64,000 bases of DNA from Monocercomonoides exilis (lineage: Eukaryota; Preaxostyla; Oxymonadida; Polymastigidae), in assembly GCA_001643675.2 (NCBI GenBank), contig LSRY02000007.1, forward strand, positions 1,690,001 through 1,754,000, in the 5' to 3' direction. The stretch's first letter is position 1, and the number at the start of each line of letters is the position of its first letter. Below are positions 26,856-38,180 of this stretch, one piece after another. The notes under the pieces were generated by a model. It was not told where the DNA came from and made no database searches. It saw nothing but the letters and a program-made list of their open reading frames with translations. The position numbers and the translations under genes were made by a program.

Positions 26856-27962
26856 ATGGCGTACAGGGTTGTTTTCCTTGGCGAGGGTATTCTTCTCATA
26901 ATATTATAAAAATGCTCTTAATATTGTTATTATTTTTTAATGTGACTTCATTTTTTATTTTATCTTTTAATGCTTTTTCGCGTGATCTTTTAACAATCTT
27001 TGATGCTTAAATGTGAATTTTCAAATAACATTCGAACAAAAGGGAGAGTCGGAAAAACATCTCTCATCATGAAATATGTTAAAAATGTTTTCACAGAAAA
27101 GCAAGAATCAACGACCGAAGCACAGAACTTTGAACAAAGAGTGAAAGTTGATGACTCTTTCGTCCCACTTGACATTTGGGTATATTTTAGAAATTTATAT
27201 ATATTTAGTCGCATTTTCCATTTTTTATTTGTTTTTTTGAATGTATTTTATCTTTGACTTCTGTAGGATACTGCTGGACAAGAAAGATATCATTCACTTG
27301 GACCAATTTACTATCGCGAAGCAAAAGGTTAAATATTTCTTGATTTTTAATTAACTTTCATTAAACATTTTTATGAATTTTTGCTTTTTTAGGTGCTATT
27401 CTTGTGTATGACATTACTGATATTGACTCATTTGTGAAAGTGAAAAAGTGGGTGAAAGAACTTCACGCAATGGTTGGAACAAATATAGCAATAGCTATCT
27501 GTGGCAATAAAATTGATAGAGAACGAGAAAAAGTTGTTGATCTATCAGAAGCAGAAGCGTTTGTGAAAATTAAATTAATTATTTATTTTCGAACATTACA
27601 AATTATAAAATTTAAAGATATGCTGCAAGCGTTGGCGCAACGCATTTCACAACATCAGCAAAAACTGGAAAGGGTGTTCAGGAAGCATTTACCTATGTTG
27701 CAAGAGGTTTATTTATTTATTTATTTTTTTATAAAGGATATCAATTTATTTATATTTTGTTCTTGCGGTCAAATATTTTTAATTTCTTGGTGTTTTAAAT
27801 TTCATAAACATGATTTCGTTAAACCAAATTTTATTCGTTGCTATCTCAGAAATCAAGAAAAGAGACAAAACAGGAAGAAATTTCTCAGCTGGTTCTGGAA
27901 CAGGGCTGAAGGTTGGCACAAGAGACGAGCCAAAGCCTTCTGGTTCTGGATGCCCTTGTTAA
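26856..27962 (+). CDS. RAB21: Rab21-type small GTPase
   Basis: Six exons (26856-26886, 27043-27179, 27267-27327, 27393-27558, 27618-27706, 27850-27962) give a 198-residue protein. All G boxes are intact: P-loop LGEGRVGKTS (residues 8-17), WDTAGQERYHSLGP, GNKID and TSAK. The stretches LGPIYYREAKGAILVYDIT and VKKWVKEL are characteristic of Rab21 within the Rab5/21/22 group. The C-terminus is SGSGCPC followed by TAA, a CXC double-cysteine signal for geranylgeranylation. Rab21 acts on early endosomes and in integrin or adhesion-receptor trafficking in other eukaryotes. Every intron is fixed by phase and by continuity of the Rab fold. Intron 4 has a GTTTGT donor, and intron 5 starts with a TTTA run. 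Subfamily assignment is strong but rests on motif recall, not on an alignment. Confidence 0.93.
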
Positions 27963-29197
27963 GATATTTGTTAAATTCAAAACAATCGTTTACTTCAAAT
28001 AAAATAAAATAAAATAAACCTAAAATTTCTGCATTTATTTAACGAGTGTTTTGGGGGAGTTTTATGTTTTGAAATGTTGCATTCGAGTCAGTTTTTGCGT
28101 TTGGGTTATATTGATGTATATATTTCTTTATTCATCAATTGTTTTTTTGTTTAGCAACTCTTCTTTTTTTATTCTTGGCTATTCATCTTGACATATCCCT
28201 ATTTTTTCACCAGCGTTTTATCTTTGACTGGAGATGCAAAATACTGTTTCTTTGGTTTTTGTTAAAGTAATTGTTTTTGCTTCTCTTTCTTTCAAAAACA
28301 AAGAATCAATTCTTTTTTTATCTCGTTGACTTGTCATTTTCCAGCTATTTTCTTCCTCTGCAGTGTTCTAACATATCATCATCGTTCATTTCAATTTTTT
28401 CTTCGTTAAAGCGCGCTCTTACGAAATTCCTTGAATAAATCTATGAGGTGATAAACAAATTGGTTAAAATAAAACAAATAAATGGCAATTGTTCCTCATA
28501 AGAAAGAAGAATATTCTTTAAACGTTGAAGAAGCTATTGATTAATCCTTTCAAAATTGTCCAGGGTTGAGCATGTATTTCCTAATTTGTCTGAAAATTCT
28601 GAAAAAATATAATGAACTGATGAAAATCGATTTCTGGAGAAAATATTTGAATCAGCAATGCTCTGCCAGTTTTTTTGTCTATTAGCAAATGAATAAGTTT
28701 GTAATAAGCAAAATCAATCTTCATTGTTAATTAACAGAGGAATCTGAAGTTATAAAATGTCTTTCATATCTCTAAAAAACACTCTAACTTTTGAGAAGCT
28801 GAAAATGCTTCAGACACGCATATAAAGATAATTAACATTACTCAGAAAAGTGAAAAAAAAAACAATGAATATACAAATACAATAGCAAAAGAACTCTTGA
28901 GAAATCGCAAATATGCACAAACAAGTGTTTTTTTCATTCAGAAAAAACAAATAAATAAAACTAAAAGTTTCAATATTAGCCTTGCAATAAACAATAGAAT
29001 ATAAACAGATCTCTTTATACCCAACTAATTTTGAGAAAATCTAACTTTTAAAAAAAATAAATAACAAATAAAAATAAAAATAAAAAAATAAAATATAGTT
29101 TGTTATAAAATGCGCGCTCACATTGCTGAAAATGAAAACGAATTAGTGAACAATTCACGTTTGACTTTGAAAACTGAAAAACAAGTTTGCTTCCGTT
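27963..29197. other. Convergent intergenic region
   Basis: About 1.2 kb between the 3' ends of the two Rab genes, which point towards each other. It is AT-rich, with a (AAAT)n-like run at about 28,001-28,018 and A-rich tracts near 29,050-29,095. I see no gene, repeat pair or RNA in it. Confidence 0.6.
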
Positions 29198-30147
29198 TTA
29201 GCAGGTTTTATCATCAGAAGATTCTTTGTCTGTCTTTTCTTGCTCATTAGCATCATCTGAATCACTTTCGTCGTCTGAAGAATCACTGTCTGACGTTGAT
29301 TGGTCATCAATATCACTTAAATCACTCTCTTCGTCTGAAGATTCATTGTCTGATGTCGCTTTGTCATCTGCATCCCCTGAATTACTTTCTTCATCTGGAT
29401 TATCTCGAACTTGTGCTTCGGTCTCGAAAATGCTTTTTACAAGATAGTTCACAGCTTCTTCTACATTAATATTATCTTTTGCAGAAGTTTCAAACCACTT
29501 CACGAATCCATAATCCTTGCAATACTGATCAAGCTGAGACGGATCAATTGCATTTTTATCCAGATCAGTCTTAAAAAAGCAAATTTTAATTGTAAAATAA
29601 AATCCATATACGGATATATTCATACCTTGTTTGCAAGCAAAATAAATGGAATTGGAGTTTCTTTTGACTTTTTAAAATGCACTTCGGAATCAATTTCATT
29701 CTTCCACTTTGTCACCGAATCCAATGTATCCGGACGAGATGAATCAAACACCGCAAATGCTCCCGAAGTAAATTTAAAGTACATCTGCAAAAGATTCAAA
29801 TTTTAGTGTATAAAAAACCATAAAGGACAAAAATTTGCAAACACTCGTATTGCTTTCGTATCTATCTTGTTCAGCAATATCCCAAAGTTGAAGATATACA
29901 ACTTTATCTGGACTGATTTGCATTACTTTATTAGAAAAATTTACTGCGTCAGTAGCATTGTATTCAGGAGTAAATTCGTTGTGAACAAGTCTATTGATCA
30001 AATTTGTTTTTCCCACGCCATGGTCTCCAACAACAAGCACCTATATTCATTTTTAAAAAAAACATATAAATATGAAAGATGAAAAATAGAATGAAAGCAG
30101 ACTTTGTGAAGAAATTTTACAACTTTTCCACTTTCTTCCATTGACAT
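29198..30147 (-). CDS. Divergent Rab32-type GTPase with acidic tail
   Basis: Four exons on the minus strand (30147-30103, 30040-29843, 29784-29626, 29569-29198) encode 257 residues. The P-loop GDHGVGKT spans residues 20-27. LQLWDIA, SGAFAVFD, LLANK|TD (NKxD) and WFETSAKDNINVEEA match the Rab32/38 group, including its IA in place of TA in switch II. Rab32 proteins act on lysosome-related and mitochondrial membranes. Two oddities stand out. The switch II glycine (DxxGQ) is glutamate here (DIAEQD, E72), while the following Gln is kept. The last 60 or so residues are a Ser/Asp/Glu repeat ending in a single cysteine (KTC) instead of CC or CXC. Intron 2 has a GTTTGC donor. The protein may be a non-cycling or weakly hydrolysing GTPase. 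Confidence 0.85.
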
Positions 30148-30523
30148 TTTGATCCTTGACCTATTATTTTTTTTGTCTTCCAGAAAAAACATTAAACTTT
30201 TCACTCATATGGAAATTTTTTGAGCACCATAAGAATGAATAAAATGAATATTAACTATTCTTCGATTAATTTTCAACTAATATTTGTGACTTCTTCAAAA
30301 ATGATAAATATTATTATTTGACAATTTGTTTTAATCATTGAAAATCAGAAAATCTAACTGTAAGATAAAGTTTTTAATTCAAACATAAAGCAAATTTGAT
30401 GTAAAAAAATAACATCAACGTTTTAAAAATTTTTACGAATTTTATTTATAAATTTTGAAGAATTACATAAATTAAAATGATGATTTTTGTTCCAATATCA
30501 ATTTTTGATGTCAAATATAATCT
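30148..30523. other. AT-rich spacer
   Basis: About 375 bp between the flavodoxin-fold gene and the downstream Rab32-type gene, both on the minus strand. No feature is visible. Confidence 0.6.
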
Positions 30524-31448
30524 TTAAAGTTCTTCTGTTTTACCAGAAGGATCAGCCTTAAACGTCTCTTTGATTTGTTTCTTTGATTGTTCCACTCCTT
30601 TTTTCAATTCATTTTTAATTTCATTTGATTCTTCTCCAGCTTTGTCTCCTTGAGAGTTTAATGGTGAAGCACTCAAAGCACCTAATTGTTTTAGGCAATT
30701 ATTCACGTACTGAGCAACCAAAAAGTCGGGGCTTGTGGTTTTTGTTGTGATGCCAAGTGTTTCCAATGGGGTCACATGCATCGTAGAAGCAAGATCTTCA
30801 CAATTTTTTTCATTAAGTTTATGTTTCGAAAGATAAAATAAATATTTTTTATAAAGCGTAAAAATGAGTAATGAACAGCATTGCATACGAGTAAAAGCCC
30901 TTTCATTTCCGGAACCACCTGCCATGTTGAAGAAGAAAAATTTTGTTCTGAGATGATCAATCTTCGCAGTTTGCGCCCAATGAATCACCGGACAAGCAGT
31001 TCCATACCACCAAACAGGTGCTCCGACCATAACTGCATCATATGAAGTTAAATCTTGATTTAATTCCTTCACATGCATTGAATCTTTTCCTCTAAAGCTG
31101 TTCCAATATAATCCGAGAGATTGCTTCCATCCTAGTGGAATGCTTTCAACATGAAGTTGTTGAACGGTTAAATTTAATTTGTTCTTGGAAGAGGAAAAAC
31201 AAATAGCGAAAAATGATTTATGACTAAGAAAAGATGATAAATATTATACATTGGAGCTTTCTCTGATTTGATTTGCAATAGATTCAGCAAGCTACAAAAC
31301 GGAGAAAATATAGAAATATCTTTGCATCATAAGGATTTTTTGGAATTCATACAATCTTTGTTGTGTTTGTATATGAAAAATAAGTGAGAAGAACATTTTT
31401 TTGTTCTTCACAAAAATATTGGCTAATCAAGAAAAGAAATGCGATCAT
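30524..31448 (-). CDS. Flavodoxin-fold protein with hydrophobic N-terminus
   Basis: Four exons (31448-31353, 31291-31250, 31183-30889, 30795-30524) give 234 residues. After a short hydrophobic leader (MIAFLFLISQYFC) comes VLLTYFSYTNTTKILAESIA, a flavodoxin first strand and phosphate-loop helix (compare the S/T-x-T-G-N-T type loop). Next are DAVMVGAPVWWYG and KFFFFNMAGGSGNERAF, the second and third FMN-contact loops of the family. Such proteins bind FMN and carry electrons or act as NAD(P)H-dependent reductases, common in anaerobic protists. The hydrophobic leader could be a signal peptide or simply an N-terminal extension. An alternative start is not obvious, because the frame is continuous from this ATG. 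The tail is Lys/Glu/Ser-rich and probably disordered. The exact subfamily is unclear. Confidence 0.75.
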
Positions 31449-31532
31449 TTGTCACGAAATTTCAAAATGGGAAAGATTTTGAAATACAAATAATTATGAT
31501 GATCAACTTAAAAATAAGTTGAAGCCTCATGA
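31449..31532. promoter_or_regulatory. 84-bp divergent intergenic promoter region
   Basis: Only 84 bp separate the start codons of the flavodoxin-fold gene (minus) and the nucleoplasmin-like gene (plus). Both promoters must lie here or inside the genes. I see no TATA box or other named element, so the role is inferred from spacing only. Confidence 0.4.
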
Positions 31533-32082
31533 ATGAGTCGTTTGATTTGTTTTTGTTTTGTTTCAAAAATATTTTATTCTTTTGATATCTAACATGTTTT
31601 AAATTTGTTTCATATCCTTTGGATTGATTATATAATACAAATAATAATTTTTCAAAGTCTTTGGAGTGATTATTCAGTCAAATTCAAGATATAAATTAAC
31701 TGTTCCAACATTTTCATGCTTGCATATAACTTCAGTATGCGTTGTGAAGTGCTTAGAAAGTCCAACAACTTTATATTACGAAAGAATACTTGGACCAACT
31801 GTTGAACGCATCGTTCTTTGTGAACTGCAGAAAGGGAAGAACTCTCAACATGTACTTAATTTGGAATTTAAATCTCGAGAAACAGTCCAGTTTTCTTCGG
31901 AAGGAGATTCAGACATATCAGTAACAGGATATTGGACATCTCATAATGATCCTTTGTCAATGACTTTATTTCCAAACCCTTTCAACGAAAGTTTGGATGG
32001 CACAGAACTTGGACTTGATCTTGATGATGATGAAGATGAAGAAGATGATGATTTTAAAAATTTATTTTTGGTTGACGAATGA
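31533..32082 (+). CDS. Nucleoplasmin-like domain protein with acidic tract
   Basis: Exon 1 is only 7 nt (31533-31539) before a GTTTGA donor, and exon 2 is 31658-32082, giving 143 residues. The joined N-terminus MSLFGVIIQ matches the start of nucleoplasmin-like domains of FKBP39/46 and plant HD2 proteins. Later signatures agree: CLHITSV, IVLCELQKGKNSQHVLNLEF, VQFSSEGDSDISVTGYW, then the acidic run DLDDDEDEEDDDF. In these families the domain forms a beta-barrel pentamer that binds histones through the acidic tract. No FK506-binding (prolyl isomerase) domain follows, since the reading frame ends 12 residues after the acidic run. A histone chaperone role in the nucleus is inferred. Confidence 0.7.
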
Positions 32083-32814
32083 TTTTTGAATAATGCATTG
32101 AGGATTTGTTGCTTCATGATTCTGATTGAGTCGATTTTCAATGCTCTTTGAATAGAAATTGTCCATATTTACATGGAATGATGAAATTAGGCAAAGCAAT
32201 TCTCAAATGTTTTTAGTATTTTACATTTGCGAAATGATTTGATAATGTTCTGCTTTGAAAGAAAATTTTGTACAAAGTTTTTTTAAATAGCATTCTCATA
32301 ATTTATGAACGAATGTTTTGAGATTGCTTGTTTTGACTGAAATATTTTGAGCTTTGATTTCGTTGAGAATAATAGATTTTTTTGAACCGTAATTTTTTAT
32401 ATTAATTGTTTATTTTGAACTATTCTCTGCAAAAAAACGCAAAGTCGATTTTACAACTGTTTTTGTATAAGTATTCAAGGATAAAGATTAATTAACGTGT
32501 GCAATTTTTTAATGATAACTGTGAAATTATAGATTTCATCGGATGTTTATCAAATTTAAACAAATTCGGTTTGTACGATTGGGGAATTATATGTCAAATT
32601 ATCTCTACAAAACTGTGCATACATTGTTGTTTCCTGAATTTTTTCTGCTTTGATAATCGAAGTGTCATAAGTTTGAAAAAATAGGCTGTTTAAGAACTTC
32701 GTTTAATTTAATTGTGTTCACCAAAATCTTTATTTCATTGTGAAAAAGCTTAAAATACCAGATTCATTCAAAATAGAAAAATAGAAATCTGAATATTTTG
32801 TGCAATGCACCAAA
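32083..32814. other. AT-rich intergenic spacer
   Basis: No convincing gene is seen. A 61-codon open frame at 32499-32684 has composition like the surrounding non-coding DNA. Confidence 0.55.
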
Positions 32815-34263
32815 ATGTGTGATTTGAATGTAAATGATATTTGTTTAAATTTGCCTCGGTCAGAAATGGACAAAAGAATTGATAAATTAGAAAACATTAA
32901 AAAAGAAGAAGACTTTCTGAAGGACATTGATGAATACGAGAACGACGACTGCAACGATGATGATGATGATGATGACGAAGAACATGAAAAAGATGAAGAT
33001 AATCATTGTCGCGAAGACGAAAAAGAACCGGATGAATTAGATGAAGAAAAAGAAAAAGATGATGATAATGATAATGATAACTTAAACGAAGATGAAGTTG
33101 AAGAGGAAGAAATCAAAAATGAAAAAAAGGAAAAAAATTTAATTATGAAGACTTGCGAAAATCTAAAATTGGTTAAATATCCGATCGGTGATGATTCTGA
33201 GAAGCTGAAATGGTTGCGGAAAAGAAAAACAAAAGCTAACTACAAAAACAACAGTACAATAAACTATTCGCAATTATACAACTTACATTGCACAAAAAGA
33301 AAAAAACTTCTTTTATCTTCATCAAAGTCAGGTGAATGTTTTTCTCCTTTTTGCAAATTTCCTCTTACAGCGCGCAAGCACTCATTTGGATCATATGCTT
33401 GCTCATCATCCAGTTCTATTTCCTCAAAGTTTGCAAATAAAGATGAGAATTTCAAAGAAAGGACAGCCAACAAATTTTTTCCGTTTCTTGAAGAGAAACA
33501 TCCAAAGCTTACAATTAAGATGCCAAAAGAGATCGAAGATCAGCAGAGATGGATGAAATGGTCTCAGCCACTTACAAGTTGTGCAGCCGACAAGGGAAAA
33601 TTGTGCTCTTTGACAACAAATTGGAAGACTTTTCAGAAAATGGATATTTCACACAAAGATTGTGAATTTACTGAACAAGAAAGTCTTTTCTCCTCAATGA
33701 AAAATTCAAAAAAACAGCAACTTCCCACTGAACCGGTTGAACTTTTGCATCATTCATCTTCTTTGAGCAACCCTTCAAAACGACTTTCTTCTCGCTTGCA
33801 TTCATCCAACAAGCCAAATCAAAGCCATTCTTCTCAAAGACCTGTTCTTTCCACAAATGAAACTTCAGATAGCTCTGCTTCTCCGTTGAGCCCTTTCTCG
33901 TTTTCTCCTTTTGCATCGCCGTTTGCACAAACAAAATGTAAACCAGCTCAAAAACCACAAATAAATTCTCTTGACACACCAACAAAAGAACAAACGTTTT
34001 TAAGGCATCATTTTAAGAGCAACGCCATTCTTGAAATCACAAAGCATGACAACTTGGATAACATATTAACTTCTCCATCTGATAGCAAAGAACACATTTC
34101 TTATGACTCATATATTTCTCTTGAAGAAAAGTATTCTTCATCTTTTGGAGTGGATCACTTCCAATCAAGCGAAGAAAAGATATTTACCGACAATTTTGAA
34201 GATGAGCAAAAGTCTGATGATTTTGACTTCATCGTAGATGCAGAAGAAAACCAAGAAGAATGA
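32815..34263 (+). CDS. Acidic, Ser-rich protein of unknown function
   Basis: A single-exon frame of 482 residues starts at the first ATG (32815) and ends in TGA. Residues about 35-105 are a strongly acidic Asp/Glu/Asn/Lys region. It is followed by a basic patch (LKWLRKRKTKANYK), a Ser-rich central part with SP sites (SPLSPFSFSPFASPFAQ) and an acidic C-terminus. No catalytic motif, membrane segment or signal peptide is visible, and I do not recognise the family. The acidic, basic and Ser-Pro make-up suggests a disordered, possibly nuclear, phosphoprotein. Codon choice and uninterrupted length support a real gene. A small additional 5' exon cannot be excluded. Confidence 0.7.
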   Translation: MCDLNVNDICLNLPRSEMDKRIDKLENIKKEEDFLKDIDEYENDDCNDDDDDDDEEHEKDEDNHCREDEKEPDELDEEKEKDDDNDNDNLNEDEVEEEEIKNEKKEKNLIMKTCENLKLVKYPIGDDSEKLKWLRKRKTKANYKNNSTINYSQLYNLHCTKRKKLLLSSSKSGECFSPFCKFPLTARKHSFGSYACSSSSSISSKFANKDENFKERTANKFFPFLEEKHPKLTIKMPKEIEDQQRWMKWSQPLTSCAADKGKLCSLTTNWKTFQKMDISHKDCEFTEQESLFSSMKNSKKQQLPTEPVELLHHSSSLSNPSKRLSSRLHSSNKPNQSHSSQRPVLSTNETSDSSASPLSPFSFSPFASPFAQTKCKPAQKPQINSLDTPTKEQTFLRHHFKSNAILEITKHDNLDNILTSPSDSKEHISYDSYISLEEKYSSSFGVDHFQSSEEKIFTDNFEDEQKSDDFDFIVDAEENQEE

Positions 34264-34691
34264 AAATTTTATGTGATTGTATATTATTGTTTTATTTCTA
34301 CTCTTTCATTGATGAATTCAACTTTTTGAAAGCTTGTAAGTTCGCCCAATTATTCCCAGATTCCATTGGAGAAGTCGAGTTTAATTATCCTTTTTTACGC
34401 TTCATACTTATTGCAATATGAAAATTAAATTTAATAAATATGTGCGTATTAAAATGTTTGACACTATTTCCTTTTTTTTCAATTTTATAAAAGTTTATTA
34501 TTTGAGAGGGGAAAAAAAACTGATGGAACTATTATCTTTTAATAATTTGCATATGCATATATGATTTCATAAAAAATGAGGGTGAAACTTAATGCATGAA
34601 CTTTTTCGTTTTGTTTTTGATTAATTTGAATCAAGAATACAAATTTGGGATTAAATTGATCAACTTCACAAAAAAAATCCCAAAAGGGTGA
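34264..34691. other. AT-rich intergenic spacer
   Basis: About 430 bp upstream of the CNNM gene, with a TGCATATGCATATATG palindromic patch near 34,548-34,563. No gene is seen. Confidence 0.55.
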
Positions 34692-37600
34692 ATGAGATTA
34701 AATGCGGTTGCAATATTTGTTGGATTTGTATTCCCTCGTTTCTTCAAATTTAATCGAGCACAAAGTTCAGAATCACAGCCAGTTTACGTATTGGTTTTGA
34801 AAATCTTAGCTATTGCTGTTTTATTGTGTTTCTCCGCAATGTTTTCAGGTTTGGGCATCAAAAAATTGTTTTTGTGTTTTATGTTTTTTTGAAATCATCT
34901 TTAGGGTTGAATCTTGGATTACTTGCACTTGATAAATTAAACTTACAGATTTTGATTGATCTTGGAAATGAAAAAGAGCGAAAACAAGCAGCAAAAATTA
35001 TGCGAATCAGAAAAAGCGGTAATAATTTATTTTTTATTAAGACAATTTTTGTAGGTTGAAATTATTTCTTTTTGTTTTTTGCATTTCTTTTTTTGATTGA
35101 ATCAAGGTAATATTCTTTTATGTACACTGCTTTTAGGAAATGGTTTGCAGATTTGACCTTTGAAGTTTATGTTTTTATATTTATTTCATTTATGTTTTTC
35201 TTGAAAATTTTTGTTTTTTTATTCATAGTGATGGTTAACACTGGTGTATCACTTTTAATGGAACAGGTTGGAGGAGGAACCATTGCATTCGTTCTTTCAA
35301 CGGTTTTAACAGTGACGTTTGGAGAAATTCTTCCTCAGGCCATATGCACGAGATACGGACTTCAGATTGGTGCTGCGCTTTGGTGGTTAGTATATGCAAT
35401 TATGATACTTCTGTCAATCATCGTGGTTCCTGTGGGAAAGCTACTGGACTGCATTCTCGGGGTGGAGATTGGAAATACGTACAACAAAACTCAATTGAAA
35501 AAATTGATTGAATTGCATGCCTCCGATGAAAAGATTCGGTCGTTGTATCAGGAAGACAGGATTGAAAACTCAGACTTCATTTTGGTGTCAAACTCATTTG
35601 ATTTTTCAAAGAAAGCAGCGTGTGAGGTTATGACGCCCATGAAAGATGTGTTTATGCTGGAGGTTTGATGAGCAATAGCCAAATGATAGAATGAAAGAAC
35701 AAGGATTAAGAAACTTAGTCAAATACATTTCGAATTCTTCGAATAATAATTTAATATATGTTTTACGTTGCACAGACTCCTTCATCGTATTTTTCTATTT
35801 TTATCTTTTTTTTCTGTTTTAGTCTTCTGAGTATCTGAAGTCTGATACAATTGAGCGTATTGTAAGTGACGGCCACAGCAGGATTCCCGTCTTTGAGCAC
35901 ACAGAAGACTCCATCCTCGGCTTTGTGGCTGCAAAAGAGGTGCTTCTGCTGGCAGGAGAAGTGAGTGCGAAAAGCGAAAGTGGCAAGACAGACATCAGAG
36001 TGAAAGATGCGTATGAGTCCTTTGGGCAGATGATGGCATATGTGCATTCAGAGATGCGGCTGCCGGATGTGATGAATGCGATGAAGAAAGGGAAGAACAC
36101 GATGGCTGTTGTGTATCGTGTGAATGACTCAGGAGAAGGAGACCCGTTCTACGAGAACATCGGCATCATCACCAGAGAAGACGTGGTGAGTGAGATTGTG
36201 GGCGAGGAATGGGGCGAGTTGTGCATCACTGCGCCAAGCCAGGCAGACAAAGAGAAAGCGACCAGCAGCAAGAATCAAGCCAACAGTGAAAGTTGCGAGG
36301 GAAAGAGAAGCAGAACAGCGTCTGTGGAGATGGAAGGTGAAGAGAGAAATGTGGGAGAAGAAAACCAGGAAGCGAATGCTTGCAACAAGCTGGCAGCAGA
36401 AGTTGAGATGGAAGAGCTCAACAGCTTGGAAGAGATGAACGATGTGAATGAAGTGAGTGATGAAGGAGATTCTGTTCAGACAAATAAAATGAACAAAATT
36501 AAAAAAGAGGATAAAATGAGCAACCAAAGTGCGATTTCTGAGTCAAAAAGAATGCAAAAGCAGATGGAGAATGAGCAAAAAGAACAGGAAAAAAGTGCAA
36601 GCTCTAGTTCAGAATGCATGACCACTGAAAAGAGGAGAGAGCGAAGGATCATTTGTAGAGACGAGCCAATAACAACTGAGATGAATGTGGATATTGTGCC
36701 ATATATTTCAAGCAGCCATTCTGCCATCCACTCATCCTCTCATTCTGCTGTGTCTCCATTGCATCCATCGCATATGTCTCATTCATCACCCTTGGGAAGA
36801 AGCAGTCCTTCTTCTCTTTATAGCACCCAGTCTCCTCCTCTCTCTTGTTCTCCTTCGTGTTCCTCGCTCGGTGCAGCAACAAGAAGGAAGCGTTTCAGAA
36901 TGCAAAATTGGACATTGTGCGACGAGTTTGTAAAAGCAAACAGGAAGAAGATTGAAATGTTTCTGCTTGCAAATCTACCAATAGGAGAAGGGAAGGAAGA
37001 AGATGAGGAGATTAAAGAGGAGAAAGAGAAGGAAAAAGAGAGAAGGGAATGGGCAGAACGAACTGTGAAGGAGCTTTTGGATAAATCTCACGGATATGAA
37101 GTGCATGGATGGTATTCAAGTGCTTCGAAGCATGCCTCTCCTATGCTCCCCCTCTCTATTTCCTTATCTTCATCTTCAGCGTCGTCTTCATCGTCTTCAT
37201 CGTCCTCAAATTCAACAAGCTCAACCAGTTCAGCCAGCTCTGAATGGACAAGAACTCATCACCAGCCACACGGCACTGTCTCTTCTTTGTCTTCTGTCTC
37301 TTCCACTCATCCTCTTCTGTCAACACCTTCCTCACCATACCCTTGTGACACTCTGTCTTCAATGTCTTCTGTGTCTTCTCTGCCATCGTCACCTGGATTT
37401 GCCTTTGCGCCATCACATGAGCTTGTTATGTCTTCTTCTGGAACTGTTGCAGCATCTTCTGTGCAAATGGGGCAAAGCAGAACAAGCGGAAAGGAAAGCA
37501 ATGAGAATGCTGATAAACACCTGGAAAGAGGGAATGGAAGAAATGATTTGCATAGTCATTCGTCTTTGAGTGCGCCTGCAGTGTGTCGTGTGTGTGTGCA

Positions 37601-38180
37601 GCATGAAAGCGAGCCAGATCTGATTGTGGTGCTGTCTGGAAGAGTGGAAGTGGTGAGAGAAGAAGAAGAAGAAGAATACGATGAAGATGATGATTATGAT
37701 GATCAAGAGAAAGATAGGAGTGATACAAAAAGAAGTGAAACAGAGAACATTCATAATAATGATTCTGATGACATTGGAAAAACAAAAGAGAGCGAAAAGA
37801 AGAAGAACGAACCGAAGAGAAAGAAAGTGGTTCTGAGCGATGTTGGGATGCCATGGACGATTCTGAACAGAGAATGCTTCTTCCGACGGGAGCAAATCAA
37901 ACCCAATTTTGTTGAGCCAGAAGAAGTCGGAACCGAAAAAATGGAAATTTGCCGAAGCAGCGGCAGTTATTCGTCGTTGTCTCCGTCTCTTTTCTTCCCT
38001 TCGTATGAGTCGAGTGTTGTGTTTGAGAAAGCACAGCTTCCTTTGGATGAAGTGCCGTATTCAGCGACTGTGGTGGAAGGAGAGGCAAAGGTGCTGGTGG
38101 TGCCACACAGTGTGATGCAGATGGTGATGAATGGAGGAATCAGTGAGGCAGATGGCATATGTGGGGGGATTTCTATCTAA
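34692..38180 (+). CDS. CNNM: CNNM/CorC-type Mg2+ transporter
   Basis: Five exons (34692-34848, 34905-35018, 35107-35142, 35229-35662, 35823-38180) encode about 1,032 residues. The N-terminal DUF21 membrane domain carries SAMFSGLNLGLLALD (around 48-62), GNVMVNTGVSLLM, TFGEILPQAICTRYG and KLLDCILGVEIG, all family hallmarks. CMTP-type sequence (CEVMTPMKDVFML) opens the CBS pair, with HSRIPVFEH, NDSGEGDPFYENIGIITRED and VVSEIVGEEW near residue 361. After a long Ser/Glu-rich insert comes a degenerate cyclic-nucleotide-binding-like domain (DLIVVLSGRVEVV near 846, then the C-terminal strand and helix). CNNM proteins export Mg2+ at the plasma membrane in other eukaryotes. Three introns use GTTTG donors (GTTTGG, GTTTGC, GTTTGA), and exon 3 is a 36-nt microexon. 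The low-complexity inserts make it larger than usual (about 700-950 residues). Confidence 0.92.
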
